53,977 nucleotides of DNA from an uncultured Oscillibacter sp. (GTDB lineage: Bacteria > Bacillota > Clostridia > Oscillospirales > Oscillospiraceae), in assembly GCA_910576845.1 (NCBI GenBank), contig CAJTJA010000009.1, positions 1-53,977 on the forward strand, written 5' to 3'. Positions within the stretch are counted from its first letter, which is position 1; each line of letters opens with the position of its first letter. Both the position numbers and the translations under genes were made by a program. Shown here piece by piece: positions 24,729 to 32,453 of this stretch. Below the pieces are notes generated by a model, which was not told the DNA's origin, searched no databases, and was given only the letters and a program-made list of their open reading frames with translations.

Positions 24729-25591
24729 GCTTTTCGCAGTATCAGAACCGCCACTTCCGGACGGTTGAACAACCGGAAAGTGGGACCGGTGTTGCCCAGC
24801 CCTCGGGTGACAAACAGCATGGAACCGTTTTCCTCATACAGCCCCGCTGTGTAGGAGGGGAAGAATGTCCGGTCTGTGGACACCAGTCCATCGGTGAAGG
24901 GCAGGCGGACCAAGCCACCGTGCCCGTGGCCGGAGATCACCAGGTCTGCACCCAAGAGGCTGTATTGCTCTGGAAAATGGTCGTTCCGGTGGGCCAGAAG
25001 CATCCAGAACCTGTTTCCCTGAGCGGCGTAAACCTCCGCCGCTACGCTTTCCGGGGATTTTTGATCGGCGTAACCGTTGGGATCGTCAATGCCTGCCAGA
25101 ACGATGGCATCTCCGCCCCGCTCCAGGGTTACGGATTGATTGGACAGCACGGTTACCCCCTGGGCCTCCAGCGTCTTTTTCAGTTCCGGGACATTTCCGG
25201 CGGCCCATTCGTGATTTCCGGTAACATAGTAGGTAGGGGCGATAGCTGCGAGGCCTGCCGCCGTTTGAGCGGCGTAGCCCTGAGGAATGTCCCGGAAGGC
25301 GTCCAGCAGGTCTCCCACCAGAAAAATATACTCCGGTTCCTGAGCCTGAACGGTCTCAAAGAGCCGCTTATTGTTCTCTCCGAAAAAGGTGGAGTGCAGG
25401 TCCCCCAGAACCACAATCCGGCAGCCGTCGAAGCCTCCGGGCAGATCTTGCAAGGATGGGGAGAAGTGCTCTGTCTGAAGGGAGCTATTGCTCCAGTGGA
25501 TGAAAAGTGCCGCCAGGGCTGCCAGTGTCAGCAGAACCAGTGCTGTTCGCCCGCCCCGGCGCTGTTTGGACCGATTGGAATGCTTTGTCAT
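24725..25591 (-). CDS. Membrane-anchored metallophosphoesterase
   Basis: Calcineurin-like phosphoesterase of 288 residues, YkuE/UDP-2,3-diacylglucosamine-hydrolase-like in outline. An N-terminal basic stretch and one membrane span (ALVLLTLAALAALFI, about 16-30) place the catalytic domain outside the cell. Metal ligands are visible in GDLHS, VGDLLD, TGNHEWAAG, LLAHRND and SGHGHGG. The start is ATG 25591 with GGAGG six bases upstream. The upstream extension to 25684 lacks a ribosome site. It stands alone: its 3' end abuts a repeat element and its 5' side faces the small-transcript unit at 25.8 kb. The substrate is unknown, possibly a cell-envelope phosphoester. Confidence 0.88.
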   Translation of the reverse strand: MTKHSNRSKQRRGGRTALVLLTLAALAALFIHWSNSSLQTEHFSPSLQDLPGGFDGCRIVVLGDLHSTFFGENNKRLFETVQAQEPEYIFLVGDLLDAFRDIPQGYAAQTAAGLAAIAPTYYVTGNHEWAAGNVPELKKTLEAQGVTVLSNQSVTLERGGDAIVLAGIDDPNGYADQKSPESVAAEVYAAQGNRFWMLLAHRNDHFPEQYSLLGADLVISGHGHGGLVRLPFTDGLVSTDRTFFPSYTAGLYEENGSMLFVTRGLGNTGPTFRLFNRPEVAVLILRKA

Positions 25592-25778
25592 AGAATACCT
25601 CCAGGCCGGGAAACGGCAGAGTTCCATGCTTTTTTTATAGTATAGCACAGGGAGCATTTGTCTGGCGAGGGGAAAAATACACAAAGAAAATAAATGGGAT
25701 ACAGAAAACTTCGTGCGTGCCGCATATGGAATATAAAGGCTAACCTTAGGGCGGGGTGACGAATCTTGCCGGATAGAG

Positions 25779-25816
25779 GCAAGAGAAATTTATGGAAAAC
25801 GGAAAATTTCTCTTGC
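25779..25816. promoter_or_regulatory. 13-bp inverted repeat overlapping a -35 box
   Basis: GCAAGAGAAATTT (25779-25791) and its exact complement (25804-25816) are separated by 12 bases. The right arm ends inside the TTGCAT -35 element of the promoter below, the geometry of an operator. Confidence 0.7.
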
Positions 25817-25841
25817 ATTATGTGAACCGGTGTGATATACT
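25813..25841 (+). promoter_or_regulatory. Strong housekeeping promoter of the sORF unit
   Basis: TTGCAT (25813-25818), 17 bases, TATACT (25836-25841). Predicted transcription start near 25848. It drives the small frame at 25877. Confidence 0.82.
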
Positions 25842-25876
25842 CTCCATAATGCAGCCATAGAAAGGAGATTAGCGGC

Positions 25877-25960
25877 ATGAAAGTGTTTGTAAAAGCTTTA
25901 CCCGATGATTTGGACGACATGATCTTTCTGGATGAGCCTTGGACTCGCAGCGATCGCTGA
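25877..25960 (+). CDS. Small ORF, 27 residues, unknown function
   Basis: ATG 25877 follows AAAGGAG with nine bases spacing and opens a 27-codon frame ending TGA at 25958-25960. The peptide begins MKVFVKALPDDLDDM and is strongly acidic in the middle (DDLDD), ending WTRSDR. No signal peptide, membrane span or known family is recognised. It has its own promoter, an operator-like inverted repeat and an intrinsic terminator within 220 bases, so it is a stand-alone transcript. It may be a small protein, a leader-type peptide or a regulatory RNA with a fortuitous frame; I favour a translated sORF because of the ribosome site. Confidence 0.6.
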   Translation: MKVFVKALPDDLDDMIFLDEPWTRSDR

Positions 25961-25970
25961 AAACCGGAAG

Positions 25971-25997
25971 CCACGCCGTCGGCGTGGATTTTTTTTC
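25971..25997 (+). terminator. Terminator of the 27-residue sORF
   Basis: CCACGCC-gtc-GGCGTGG (25971-25987) followed by A and eight T. It lies ten bases after the sORF stop. Confidence 0.92.
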
Positions 25998-25998
25998 T

Positions 25999-26139
25999 GC
26001 GGATCGGGCCTGCTGCCCGTTGAAGATATGACGGCCCACCGGATACCGGTGGCCGGAAGTCCATGTTGCCTCGCTGAATGTTGAGGCCGAAAGGTAAAGG
26101 CAAGAGAGCCCGCCCCTTCATAAAGGGGCGGGCTTTTTC
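25999..26139 (+). ncRNA. Candidate structured RNA ending in an intrinsic terminator
   Basis: Between two plus-strand terminators lie several consecutive hairpins and no frame: GGCC-CACCGG-ata-CCGGTG-GCC near 26030-26055, GCCTC...GAGGC near 26068-26090, and a terminator AGCCCGCCCCTT-cata-AAGGGGCGGGCT plus five further T (26107-26139). It could be a read-through extension of the sORF transcript or a separate small RNA; no promoter is obvious directly in front. It does not match riboswitch or 6S/SRP RNA consensus motifs that I know. Confidence 0.35.
26107..26139 (+). terminator. Strong terminator downstream of candidate RNA
   Basis: Perfect 12-bp GC-rich stem (26107-26118 with 26123-26134), CATA loop, six-T run. 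Confidence 0.92.
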
Positions 26140-26344
26140 TATGTATGGCGGGCTTTTGCAGGTTTCCACCGCATCGTATATAAACACGCCAAAAAGGAGG
26201 CTGAAAAATCGTGGTTTTTCTGTAAGGTTTTGGTGGCATTCTGACAGCGTTTATGCTATGCTGAAAATAGAAAAAGTCTCAAAGGAGACAGCCCGATTTC
26301 CGGGAGACATGGGACATTCGAACTGCGGAAGAGGAGGTGCCGTT

Positions 26345-26980
26345 ATGCGAAAGAGCGCTGCTGTGCTGCTGGCTGCCCTGCTTTTGACAGGCTGTGCCGC
26401 GCCTTCTGAAGAAGCGGCCTCCGGAGCCATGTCCGTCTCTGCTGCGCGTGCCCAGGCGGCGCCTGTAAAGGATATGCGTTCTTCCTTGGTTGAGTCGGCT
26501 GCCCGGCCCCTGCTGGAAGCGGAAATCTTTGACGCCTATGAGCGTGCCCAGCGGGTTTACGGTTGGTTTGACATGGCCCCTCTTCCGGCGGGAGATGAGA
26601 CAGTCTTGGTTGAAGAGAAGGTTTACCAGCGTGTGGAGATGGAGGGCATCTATGAGTTGGAGGACCTGCGGACATACCTGCGCAGTGTTTTTTCTCGGGA
26701 ATTGACGGACCGTCTGCTTGACGGGGAGACCGCCCGGATTCAATACCGGGACGTGGAAGGCGCTCTTTACGTCTCCGGCCTTGCGCGGGCCCGGAACGCT
26801 GGAAAAGGTGAGGAGAGGGTGGAAGCGGAGCAGTTGGATGAGGTATCATACTCTGTCAACGTAATGGTAGATCTGCTGGGCGAGGATGGAGAAACCATTG
26901 TGGGCCTGGAGAGCTGGTCGTTTCCTTACGCCTTTGTGGACGACCGCTGGGTGTTCACGGATTTCCGGCTGATTTACTGA
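26345..26980 (+). CDS. Lipoprotein, possibly IseA-like
   Basis: A 211-residue exported lipoprotein: short signal peptide with lipobox LLTGC (cysteine at residue 17), a low-complexity A/S linker, then a compact domain. The pattern AYERAQRVYGWFDMAPLP, VEEKVYQRVEM, LEDLRTYLRSVFS, QYRDVEGALYVSG and a C-terminal FVDDRWVFTDFRLIY with a final aromatic strand resembles DL-endopeptidase inhibitor (IseA/YoeB) proteins, which moderate wall autolysins. This match is from memory and uncertain. ATG 26345 has GAGGAGG seven bases before it; the frame extends upstream to 26078 without any better start. It is monocistronic, with a terminator directly downstream. Confidence 0.75.
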   Translation: MRKSAAVLLAALLLTGCAAPSEEAASGAMSVSAARAQAAPVKDMRSSLVESAARPLLEAEIFDAYERAQRVYGWFDMAPLPAGDETVLVEEKVYQRVEMEGIYELEDLRTYLRSVFSRELTDRLLDGETARIQYRDVEGALYVSGLARARNAGKGEERVEAEQLDEVSYSVNVMVDLLGEDGETIVGLESWSFPYAFVDDRWVFTDFRLIY

Positions 26981-26991
26981 AAAGCATTGTG

Positions 26992-27039
26992 AAAACTCCC
27001 CCCCCTTGGACGGAATTTTCCTCCAGGGGGGGAGTTTTT
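26992..27039 (+). terminator. Terminator of the lipoprotein gene
   Basis: AACTCCCCCC...GGGGGGAGTT stem with a 20-base loop region, followed by TTTTT, starting 12 bases after the stop codon. Bidirectional in principle because of the leading A-run. Confidence 0.92.
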
Positions 27040-27087
27040 CGCAAAAAGTGCGTTGAAAAAATAGATGCTTGGAAATATGCTACGCAA

Positions 27088-27126
27088 AAAAACACGCAAA
27101 AAAGCATTGCTTTTGCGTGTTTTTTT
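27088..27126. terminator. Second, AT-flanked terminator hairpin
   Basis: AAAAACACGCAAAA (27088-27101) pairs perfectly with TTTTGCGTGTTTTT (27111-27124) around a 9-base loop, with more T following and A preceding. It is only 48 bases beyond the previous terminator and nothing codes between them. Confidence 0.85.
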
Positions 27127-27323
27127 GAAAGCCCCGAAAAAACAACAAGCAAAGTGGCATGAGCCGGGAGGATTGTTATGAAAATGTCAAAATAGGTGCC
27201 GACAAACTGGCAGATTTACGAAAATTTTCCTGAATACTAAAGCAATATGCCCATATTTAGCAATACATTTTTGTTCAAATATAAGAAATACAACGTTTGC
27301 GTAATAAAAATAGGAATCTTCTC

Positions 27324-27351
27324 TTGAAAAAATGTTCGCATATGATACAAT
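27324..27351 (+). promoter_or_regulatory. Promoter of hppA
   Basis: TTGAAA (27324-27329), 16 bases, TACAAT (27346-27351), 49 bases ahead of the hppA start. The surroundings are AT-rich. Confidence 0.75.
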
Positions 27352-27399
27352 AAACCTACACAACCAAGCGGCGTTAAACCAAAAGAAGGAGAGATCGCT

Positions 27400-29520
27400 A
27401 TGGAAAACTTGTTTTGGATCGGTTTCATCGGTGCCCTAGTGGCAGGACTTTTTGCTGCAATACAGGCGAAAAAAGTGCTTTCTTACTCAGAAGGAAGCGA
27501 GAAAATGCGCAAAATTGCAGCAAATATACGTTCTGGCGCAAACGCTTACTTAAAACAGCAGTACACGACGGTTTTTAAGGTGTTCATTGTTGTTTTCTTG
27601 ATTCTGCTGGTTATCGCCTTTGCCACGGGCGGAAAGATGCTTTCCAAGTTTACTCCGTTTGCTTTCGTCACTGGCGGCATCTTCTCCATGCTGGCTGGCT
27701 TTATCGGCATGAAGATTGCCACGAATTCCAATGCCCGTACCGCGCAGGCTGCCTCCGAAAGCCTGAACAAGGGCCTGCGGGTGGCGTTTTCCTCCGGCTC
27801 CGTTATGGGCTTCACCGTAGTAGGCTTAGGCATGCTGGATATTACCATGTGGTTCTTCCTCCTGCGGTATGCCTTTGGCGTCAATGATCCTGTGGCCCTG
27901 GGCAACATCATGGTTATGAACGGCATGGGCGCTTCCTTTATGGCCCTCTTTGCCCGTGTAGGCGGCGGTATTTACACCAAGGCTGCCGACGTGGGAGCAG
28001 ACCTGGTGGGTAAGGTGGAAGCCGGTATTCCTGAGGATGATCCCCGAAACCCCGCTACCATCGCCGACAACGTGGGCGATAACGTGGGTGACGTGGCCGG
28101 CATGGGCGCGGACCTCTATGAATCCTATGTGGGGTCCATTTTGGCTACCTTTGCTCTTGGCGCCGTGGGCGGCTACGGCTGGAAGGGCATGCTGCTTCCG
28201 GTAGCCTTGGCGGTTTGCGGCATTATCTGCTCTATTTTCGGTTCCTTCCTGGTGAAGACCAAGGAGAACGCTACCCAGGAGTCCCTGCTGAAGAGTCTCC
28301 GTACCGGCACTTACACCGCTGCGATTCTGGCGGCTGCGCTGGCGGCTCCCCTGACATACTTCATTCTGGGAAGCTGGGGCGTGTATGTTGCCATTCTCTG
28401 CGGCCTGATCGGCGGCTGCGCTATAGGCTACTTCACAGAGTACTATACATCCGACACCTATAAGCCCACCCAGGAGCTGGCGGCGGCCTCCGAGACCGGT
28501 TCCGCCACCATCATCATCGGCGGCGTTTCTCTGGGTTTGAAGTCTACCATGACATCGATTATTATTGTAGCCGTGGCTGTACTGGTAAGCTACTTTGCTG
28601 CCGGCGGCTCCATCCAGATTGTGGATGGTTCCGGTGCGTTTACCGCGGCTTTTAACCAGGGCCTGTACGGCATCGGCATCGCCGGCGTAGGCATGCTCTC
28701 CACCTTGGGTATCACCTTGGCGACGGACGCTTATGGCCCTGTAGCCGACAATGCCGGCGGCATTGCCGAAATGAGCGGCCTGCCTGAGACCGTCCGCCAG
28801 CGGACTGACGCGCTGGATTCCCTGGGCAACACCACAGCCGCTACCGGCAAGGGCTTCGCCATCGGTTCCGCATCCCTGACCGCCCTGGCGCTGCTGGTCA
28901 GCTATGTCAATATTGTTCAGGAGAACACCGACGAAGTTCTCAACTTTACCCTCACCAGCCCCACGGTTCTGGTCGGCTTGTTCATCGGCGCCATGCTGAC
29001 ATTCGTCTTCACTGCTGAGACGATGAACGCCGTGCAGAAAGCGGCGCAGTCCATCGTAGTGGAAGTCCGCCGTCAGTTCAAAGAGATTCCCGGCATCATG
29101 GAATACAAGGATGAGCCGGACTATGCCTCCTGCGTGGGTCTTTGCACCAAGGGGGCCCTTCATGAGATGGTCGCCCCCGCTGTGCTGGCCATCGTGGTGC
29201 CCATTGTCACCGGCTTGATTCTCGGTCCCACCGGCGTTGTCGGTTTGCTCGGCGGCGTCTCCGTTTCCGGTTTTGCCATGGCCGTGTTTATGTCCAATGC
29301 CGGCGGTGCTTGGGACAATGCCAAGAAGTACATTGAAACCGGACATCATGGAGGCAAGGGCTCCGAGCAGCACAAAGCGGCTGTTGTGGGTGATACCGTG
29401 GGCGACCCGTTCAAGGATACATCCGGCCCGTCTCTGAACATCCTGATTAAGCTCTGCTCCACCGTGTCCATTGTGTTCTCCGGCTTGATTCTGGCATTTA
29501 ATCTGATGAAATTCCTGTAA
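27400..29520 (+). CDS. hppA: Membrane-bound ion-pumping pyrophosphatase
   Basis: Couples hydrolysis of pyrophosphate to export of Na+ or H+, recovering energy from biosynthetic pyrophosphate; 706 residues with about sixteen membrane spans. The pyrophosphate-binding loop GADLVGKVEAGIPEDDPRNP and IADNVGDNVGDVAGMGADLYESY (about residues 197-242) and the C-terminal NAGGAWDNAKKYIE and GDTVGDPFKDTSGPS are diagnostic. The segment GNTTAATGKG (about 476-485) has alanine where K+-independent enzymes have lysine, so this is the K+-dependent type, often Na+-transporting. AAGGAGAG precedes the ATG at good spacing and it has its own promoter and terminator. Confidence 0.97.
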   Translation: MENLFWIGFIGALVAGLFAAIQAKKVLSYSEGSEKMRKIAANIRSGANAYLKQQYTTVFKVFIVVFLILLVIAFATGGKMLSKFTPFAFVTGGIFSMLAGFIGMKIATNSNARTAQAASESLNKGLRVAFSSGSVMGFTVVGLGMLDITMWFFLLRYAFGVNDPVALGNIMVMNGMGASFMALFARVGGGIYTKAADVGADLVGKVEAGIPEDDPRNPATIADNVGDNVGDVAGMGADLYESYVGSILATFALGAVGGYGWKGMLLPVALAVCGIICSIFGSFLVKTKENATQESLLKSLRTGTYTAAILAAALAAPLTYFILGSWGVYVAILCGLIGGCAIGYFTEYYTSDTYKPTQELAAASETGSATIIIGGVSLGLKSTMTSIIIVAVAVLVSYFAAGGSIQIVDGSGAFTAAFNQGLYGIGIAGVGMLSTLGITLATDAYGPVADNAGGIAEMSGLPETVRQRTDALDSLGNTTAATGKGFAIGSASLTALALLVSYVNIVQENTDEVLNFTLTSPTVLVGLFIGAMLTFVFTAETMNAVQKAAQSIVVEVRRQFKEIPGIMEYKDEPDYASCVGLCTKGALHEMVAPAVLAIVVPIVTGLILGPTGVVGLLGGVSVSGFAMAVFMSNAGGAWDNAKKYIETGHHGGKGSEQHKAAVVGDTVGDPFKDTSGPSLNILIKLCSTVSIVFSGLILAFNLMKFL

Positions 29521-29644
29521 AAAATAGCTGTTTGACTATATTAGTGATAGCGGTTCCTTTTTAAAAGGGTGAGATACCCCTTAGAGTTTTTTCGCAGCGA
29601 ATCTTCTTTCTTCCGCTTATCTTTTCTTCCTTTCCTTTCTAACG

Positions 29645-29690
29645 GGCAGAGGCCCTCCGCTGAAAAGCGGAGGGCCTCTGCCTGTTTTTA
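29645..29690 (+). terminator. Long perfect terminator hairpin downstream of hppA
   Basis: A 17-bp perfect stem GGCAGAGGCCCTCCGCT (29645-29661) / complement (29666-29682) with GAAA loop, followed by TGTTTTTA. It overlaps the 3' end of the convergent SSB-like gene. Confidence 0.93.
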
Positions 29691-30311
29691 TTCGTTTTGC
29701 GGCTCCGGTTCCAAATCTTCCTGATCCAGCAGACACATCATGGAGACCTCATAGGCCACCCGTTCCTCTGTCTCGCCGGACTCCGTGACCTTGTGGTATG
29801 TACGGCTTTGCACCCGGCCATCAAGGGCCAAGGGGTCCCCCACATGCAGCCGGCTGGCCCGTACCGCCAGCTGCCCCCAGGCGATGACCGGCAGATAATC
29901 TGCCCGGCCATAGCGCCGGGGAACGGCCAGCATCAGGTCGCAGATGCTTCGGCCCAGGGGGGTCCGGCGAAATATCGGCGGCTTGCATAATGTCCCGGAA
30001 AGGGTAATTTGATTGCAGGGCTCGTCCAGCCCCGGCTGGAGGCCCTGTACATAAACGGTCAATACCAGACGGCTGCCCACGCCGCTGCGGTTGTTGAAGG
30101 AGCGGAGCTGTCCCCGGATTCGCAGCAGCCTGTCTTCCGCTGCCTGAGCCGCCAGCGCCCCTGGCAGCAGTACCGGCAGCACGTCGGCCTGTCCGCTGAG
30201 CCGTGGAACCTGCAGGAATACACGGTAAAATTGTGTGCCGTGGTTTTCATGGGACCATTCCGGCTCTTTAAGGACCAGCCCTTCCAGCAGCACTTCATTC
30301 TTTGTTGTCAT
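29688..30311 (-). CDS. SSB-like protein with two OB folds
   Basis: A 207-residue protein made of two successive single-strand-binding-type OB folds. Repeat 1 (about 4-95) begins NEVLLEGLVLKEPEW and ends LVLTVYVQGLQP. Repeat 2 (about 101-195) begins NQITLSGTLCKPPIFR and has TPLGRSICDLMLAVPRRYGRADYLPVIAWG, close to canonical SSB strands. It lacks the acidic DDDIPF-type tail that recruits repair proteins in ordinary SSB, ending instead in DQEDLEPEPQNE. Likely DNA binding, but not the main SSB. ATG 30311 has GAGGTGG upstream. It is a single gene with convergent hppA and with repeat copy C in its upstream region. Confidence 0.82.
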   Translation of the reverse strand: MTTKNEVLLEGLVLKEPEWSHENHGTQFYRVFLQVPRLSGQADVLPVLLPGALAAQAAEDRLLRIRGQLRSFNNRSGVGSRLVLTVYVQGLQPGLDEPCNQITLSGTLCKPPIFRRTPLGRSICDLMLAVPRRYGRADYLPVIAWGQLAVRASRLHVGDPLALDGRVQSRTYHKVTESGETEERVAYEVSMMCLLDQEDLEPEPQNE

Positions 30312-30429
30312 GTTGTCCACCTCTCGGTTGTGATACCGCATTGTATGAGGCGGGCGGGAAGGATAGAACCGGAAGTGAGAGCGGAAAGACGGGATGCTAC
30401 CGCTTCCCGCTCTTAATGAATTGGATTAA

Positions 30430-30587
30430 GCCTTGTTTGAAAATTGGCGGAATGCCCGGCGGCGAGAGATTTTTTGGTCAATCAAGGCAAATTTTTGCAG
30501 GCGGGCTGCCGCCCGGCAAGAAAATTTAACGCTGAGCGGCGGAAAAAGATCCGCTGTTTGGGCGTTTTGACATTTTTCAAACAAGGC
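30430..30587 (-). repeat. Interspersed element, copy C, with 14-bp terminal inverted repeats
   Basis: Ends GCCTTGTTTGAAAA (30430-30443) and its exact complement (30574-30587) enclose the core GGCGGAATGCC (30446-30456), AGATTTTTTGGTCA, AATCAAGGC and GGCAAGAAAA, the same order as copy D reversed. The right arm includes the last codons and stop of the DUF3795 gene. Confidence 0.72.
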
Positions 30588-30933
30588 CTAGTGCCTCCAA
30601 ATCATCAAAATGATTGTAATCTCCATAAATTCCCTCTTGACGGTAAACAACTCCACGTTTTTCGTTTTGTTCAAGGCAGTCAAGCGGCGCTTCGATTCCG
30701 TAGCGTTTGGCGAATATTGTAAATCCGTATGCCTTCATTTTTGATAAAAGCCCTTTGGTACAGATGTTTTCACAGAGAAAGCAGTTTGATATTCCTTTTC
30801 GGATAGAGCAGCTGCGATTTTCACAGTCATGTTTATCAGGGCATTCGCCGGAATTGCAGCCATGGCGGCTGGCGTTTTCGGAACATAGGCAGCAGGCCAG
30901 GCTGCATCTTGCGATCCCCAATTCTCTTTTCAT
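30577..30933 (-). CDS. DUF3795-type cysteine-rich protein
   Basis: A 118-residue protein beginning MKRELGIARCSLACCLCSENASRHGCNSG, with cysteines at 10, 14, 15 and 17 and further pairs (GECPDK, DCENRSC, CFLCENIC), the pattern of DUF3795, a presumed zinc- or cluster-binding family common in anaerobic Clostridia. The function is not established. The C-terminal half (KAYGFTIFAKRYGIEAP onward) carries no cysteine. ATG 30933 is chosen because AAAGGGG lies just upstream and the homologous domain begins here; the frame continues upstream without such a site. The last codons are shared with the terminal repeat of copy C. Confidence 0.85.
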   Translation of the reverse strand: MKRELGIARCSLACCLCSENASRHGCNSGECPDKHDCENRSCSIRKGISNCFLCENICTKGLLSKMKAYGFTIFAKRYGIEAPLDCLEQNEKRGVVYRQEGIYGDYNHFDDLEALGLV

Positions 30934-31048
30934 GCCGGGGCCCCTTTCAAATTCCAACTTTCCGGTACGTTTTCTGCACAGGATGCAGCGCCGCCCGCCG
31001 GAAAACAATCGCTTCCCGGCAGGCGGCAGATTTGCTGCGGAATATCCG

Positions 31049-32170
31049 TCAAATTTTAATTAGCTCATATTTCCGGGACCCCAGACCCAGCTTTTCCGCA
31101 TGCTCCAGACAGGATTGCCAGTGGGTATCGGGATGAGCGGCCTGGAAAACGTCCTGGCAGCTGCAGTCAAAGCCTTCGTCGAACAGTACGGAGCCTGGCA
31201 GGGGAGGCTGAGCCACCACGGCGTCGGCACAGGCCTGATCCAGGGCCACGGGGTCGAAGGAGGCGAACATGCCCACATCGGCGGCGATGGGGACGTCATT
31301 TTCTCCATGGCAGTCACAGTTGGGGGAGATGTCCAACACCAGAGAGACATGGAAGCAGGGGCGTCCGTCCACAACGGCCTTGGTATACTCGGCAATTTTC
31401 CTGTTCAGGATAGTGGGAGCTTCGTCATAGAGGCAGTCAATGGCGTCCTTGGGGCAGACGGCCAGGCAGCGGCCGCAGCCGACGCATTTATTTGTGTCAA
31501 TGGCGGCCTTGCCGTCCGGACCGAACTGGGGTGCGCTGTGGGCGCAGATTTTGGCGCAGGCTTTGCAGCCAATGCATTTTTTCTCCTTAACAAAGGGCTT
31601 ACCTGAGTTGTGCTGCTCCATTTTGCCTGCCCGGCTTCCGCAGCCCATGCCAATGTTTTTCAGTGCGCCGCCCATGCCTGCCTGCTCATGACCCTTGAAA
31701 TGGGTGAGACTGACGAAAACATCGGCATCCATTACCGCCCGGCCGATTTTGGCTTCCTTCACATACTCGCCGCCCTCCACGGGAACGGATACCTCGTCGG
31801 TGCCCTTCAGGCCGTCGGCAATGATGACGTGGCAGCCGGTGGTATAGGGGCTGAAGCCGTTGACATAGGCGGATTCCAAATGGTCCAGGGCATTCTTCCG
31901 CCCGCCTACGTACAGGGTGTTGCAGTCTGTCAGGAAAGGCCGGCCTCCTTGAGACTTGATGAGATCAGCCACGGCTCTGGCCCAATTGGGCCGGAGATAG
32001 GCCAGGTTCCCCGGCTCACCGAAGTGCATTTTGATGGCGACATATTTGTCCTCCATATCGATCTCTCCGAAGCCGGCGGTCATCATGAGACGGGCCAGCT
32101 TCTGGGGCAGATTTTCCCGCCAGGAGGGACAGCGGAAGTCTGCAAAGTAAACTTTCGATGTTTCAGCCAT
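31049..32170 (-). CDS. DUF362 protein with two 4Fe-4S ferredoxin motifs
   Basis: Cytoplasmic iron-sulfur protein of 373 residues. The DUF362 domain (about 1-195) includes IKMHFGEPGNLAYLRPNWARAV, DCNTLYVGGRKNALDHLE and THFKGHEQAGMGGALKN. Two CxxCxxCxxxC clusters follow: CIGCKACAKIC (about 199-209) and CVGCGRCLAVC (about 230-240), then a second part of DUF362 with ISPNCDCHGEND. The family is taken to be redox-active or oxidoreductase-like; no reaction is assigned. ATG 32170 has GGGAGAA upstream, and a TGTGATACACT extended -10 lies further up. Monocistronic. Confidence 0.88.
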   Translation of the reverse strand: MAETSKVYFADFRCPSWRENLPQKLARLMMTAGFGEIDMEDKYVAIKMHFGEPGNLAYLRPNWARAVADLIKSQGGRPFLTDCNTLYVGGRKNALDHLESAYVNGFSPYTTGCHVIIADGLKGTDEVSVPVEGGEYVKEAKIGRAVMDADVFVSLTHFKGHEQAGMGGALKNIGMGCGSRAGKMEQHNSGKPFVKEKKCIGCKACAKICAHSAPQFGPDGKAAIDTNKCVGCGRCLAVCPKDAIDCLYDEAPTILNRKIAEYTKAVVDGRPCFHVSLVLDISPNCDCHGENDVPIAADVGMFASFDPVALDQACADAVVAQPPLPGSVLFDEGFDCSCQDVFQAAHPDTHWQSCLEHAEKLGLGSRKYELIKI

Positions 32171-32453
32171 GGTGCGTTCTCCCTTTCAGCAAATTTTCAT
32201 TCAGCATGCAAATAACAGATTGGCACACAGTGTATCACATGGAGTGGGGGCTATGTCAAGCATTTTCAGGGATTTTAAAATGTGAGGGGTGGCTGGTTTT
32301 TGATGGAATGTCAAAAACGGGCAAGGACCGGAAGGCAATTTGCGGAATACCGCCCAAGGGAGTTTTGGAAATATGACTGGAATTTACAGCCTGTCCATGA
32401 TATACTATGTCCTGCACAAGAAAATTTAAGAGCAAGTAAGGAGTGTGACATCT

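Noticed and set aside
27826..29373. 515-codon minus-strand frame opposite hppA
   Set aside because: Shadow of hppA, with no start signal and G/H/Q-rich translation.
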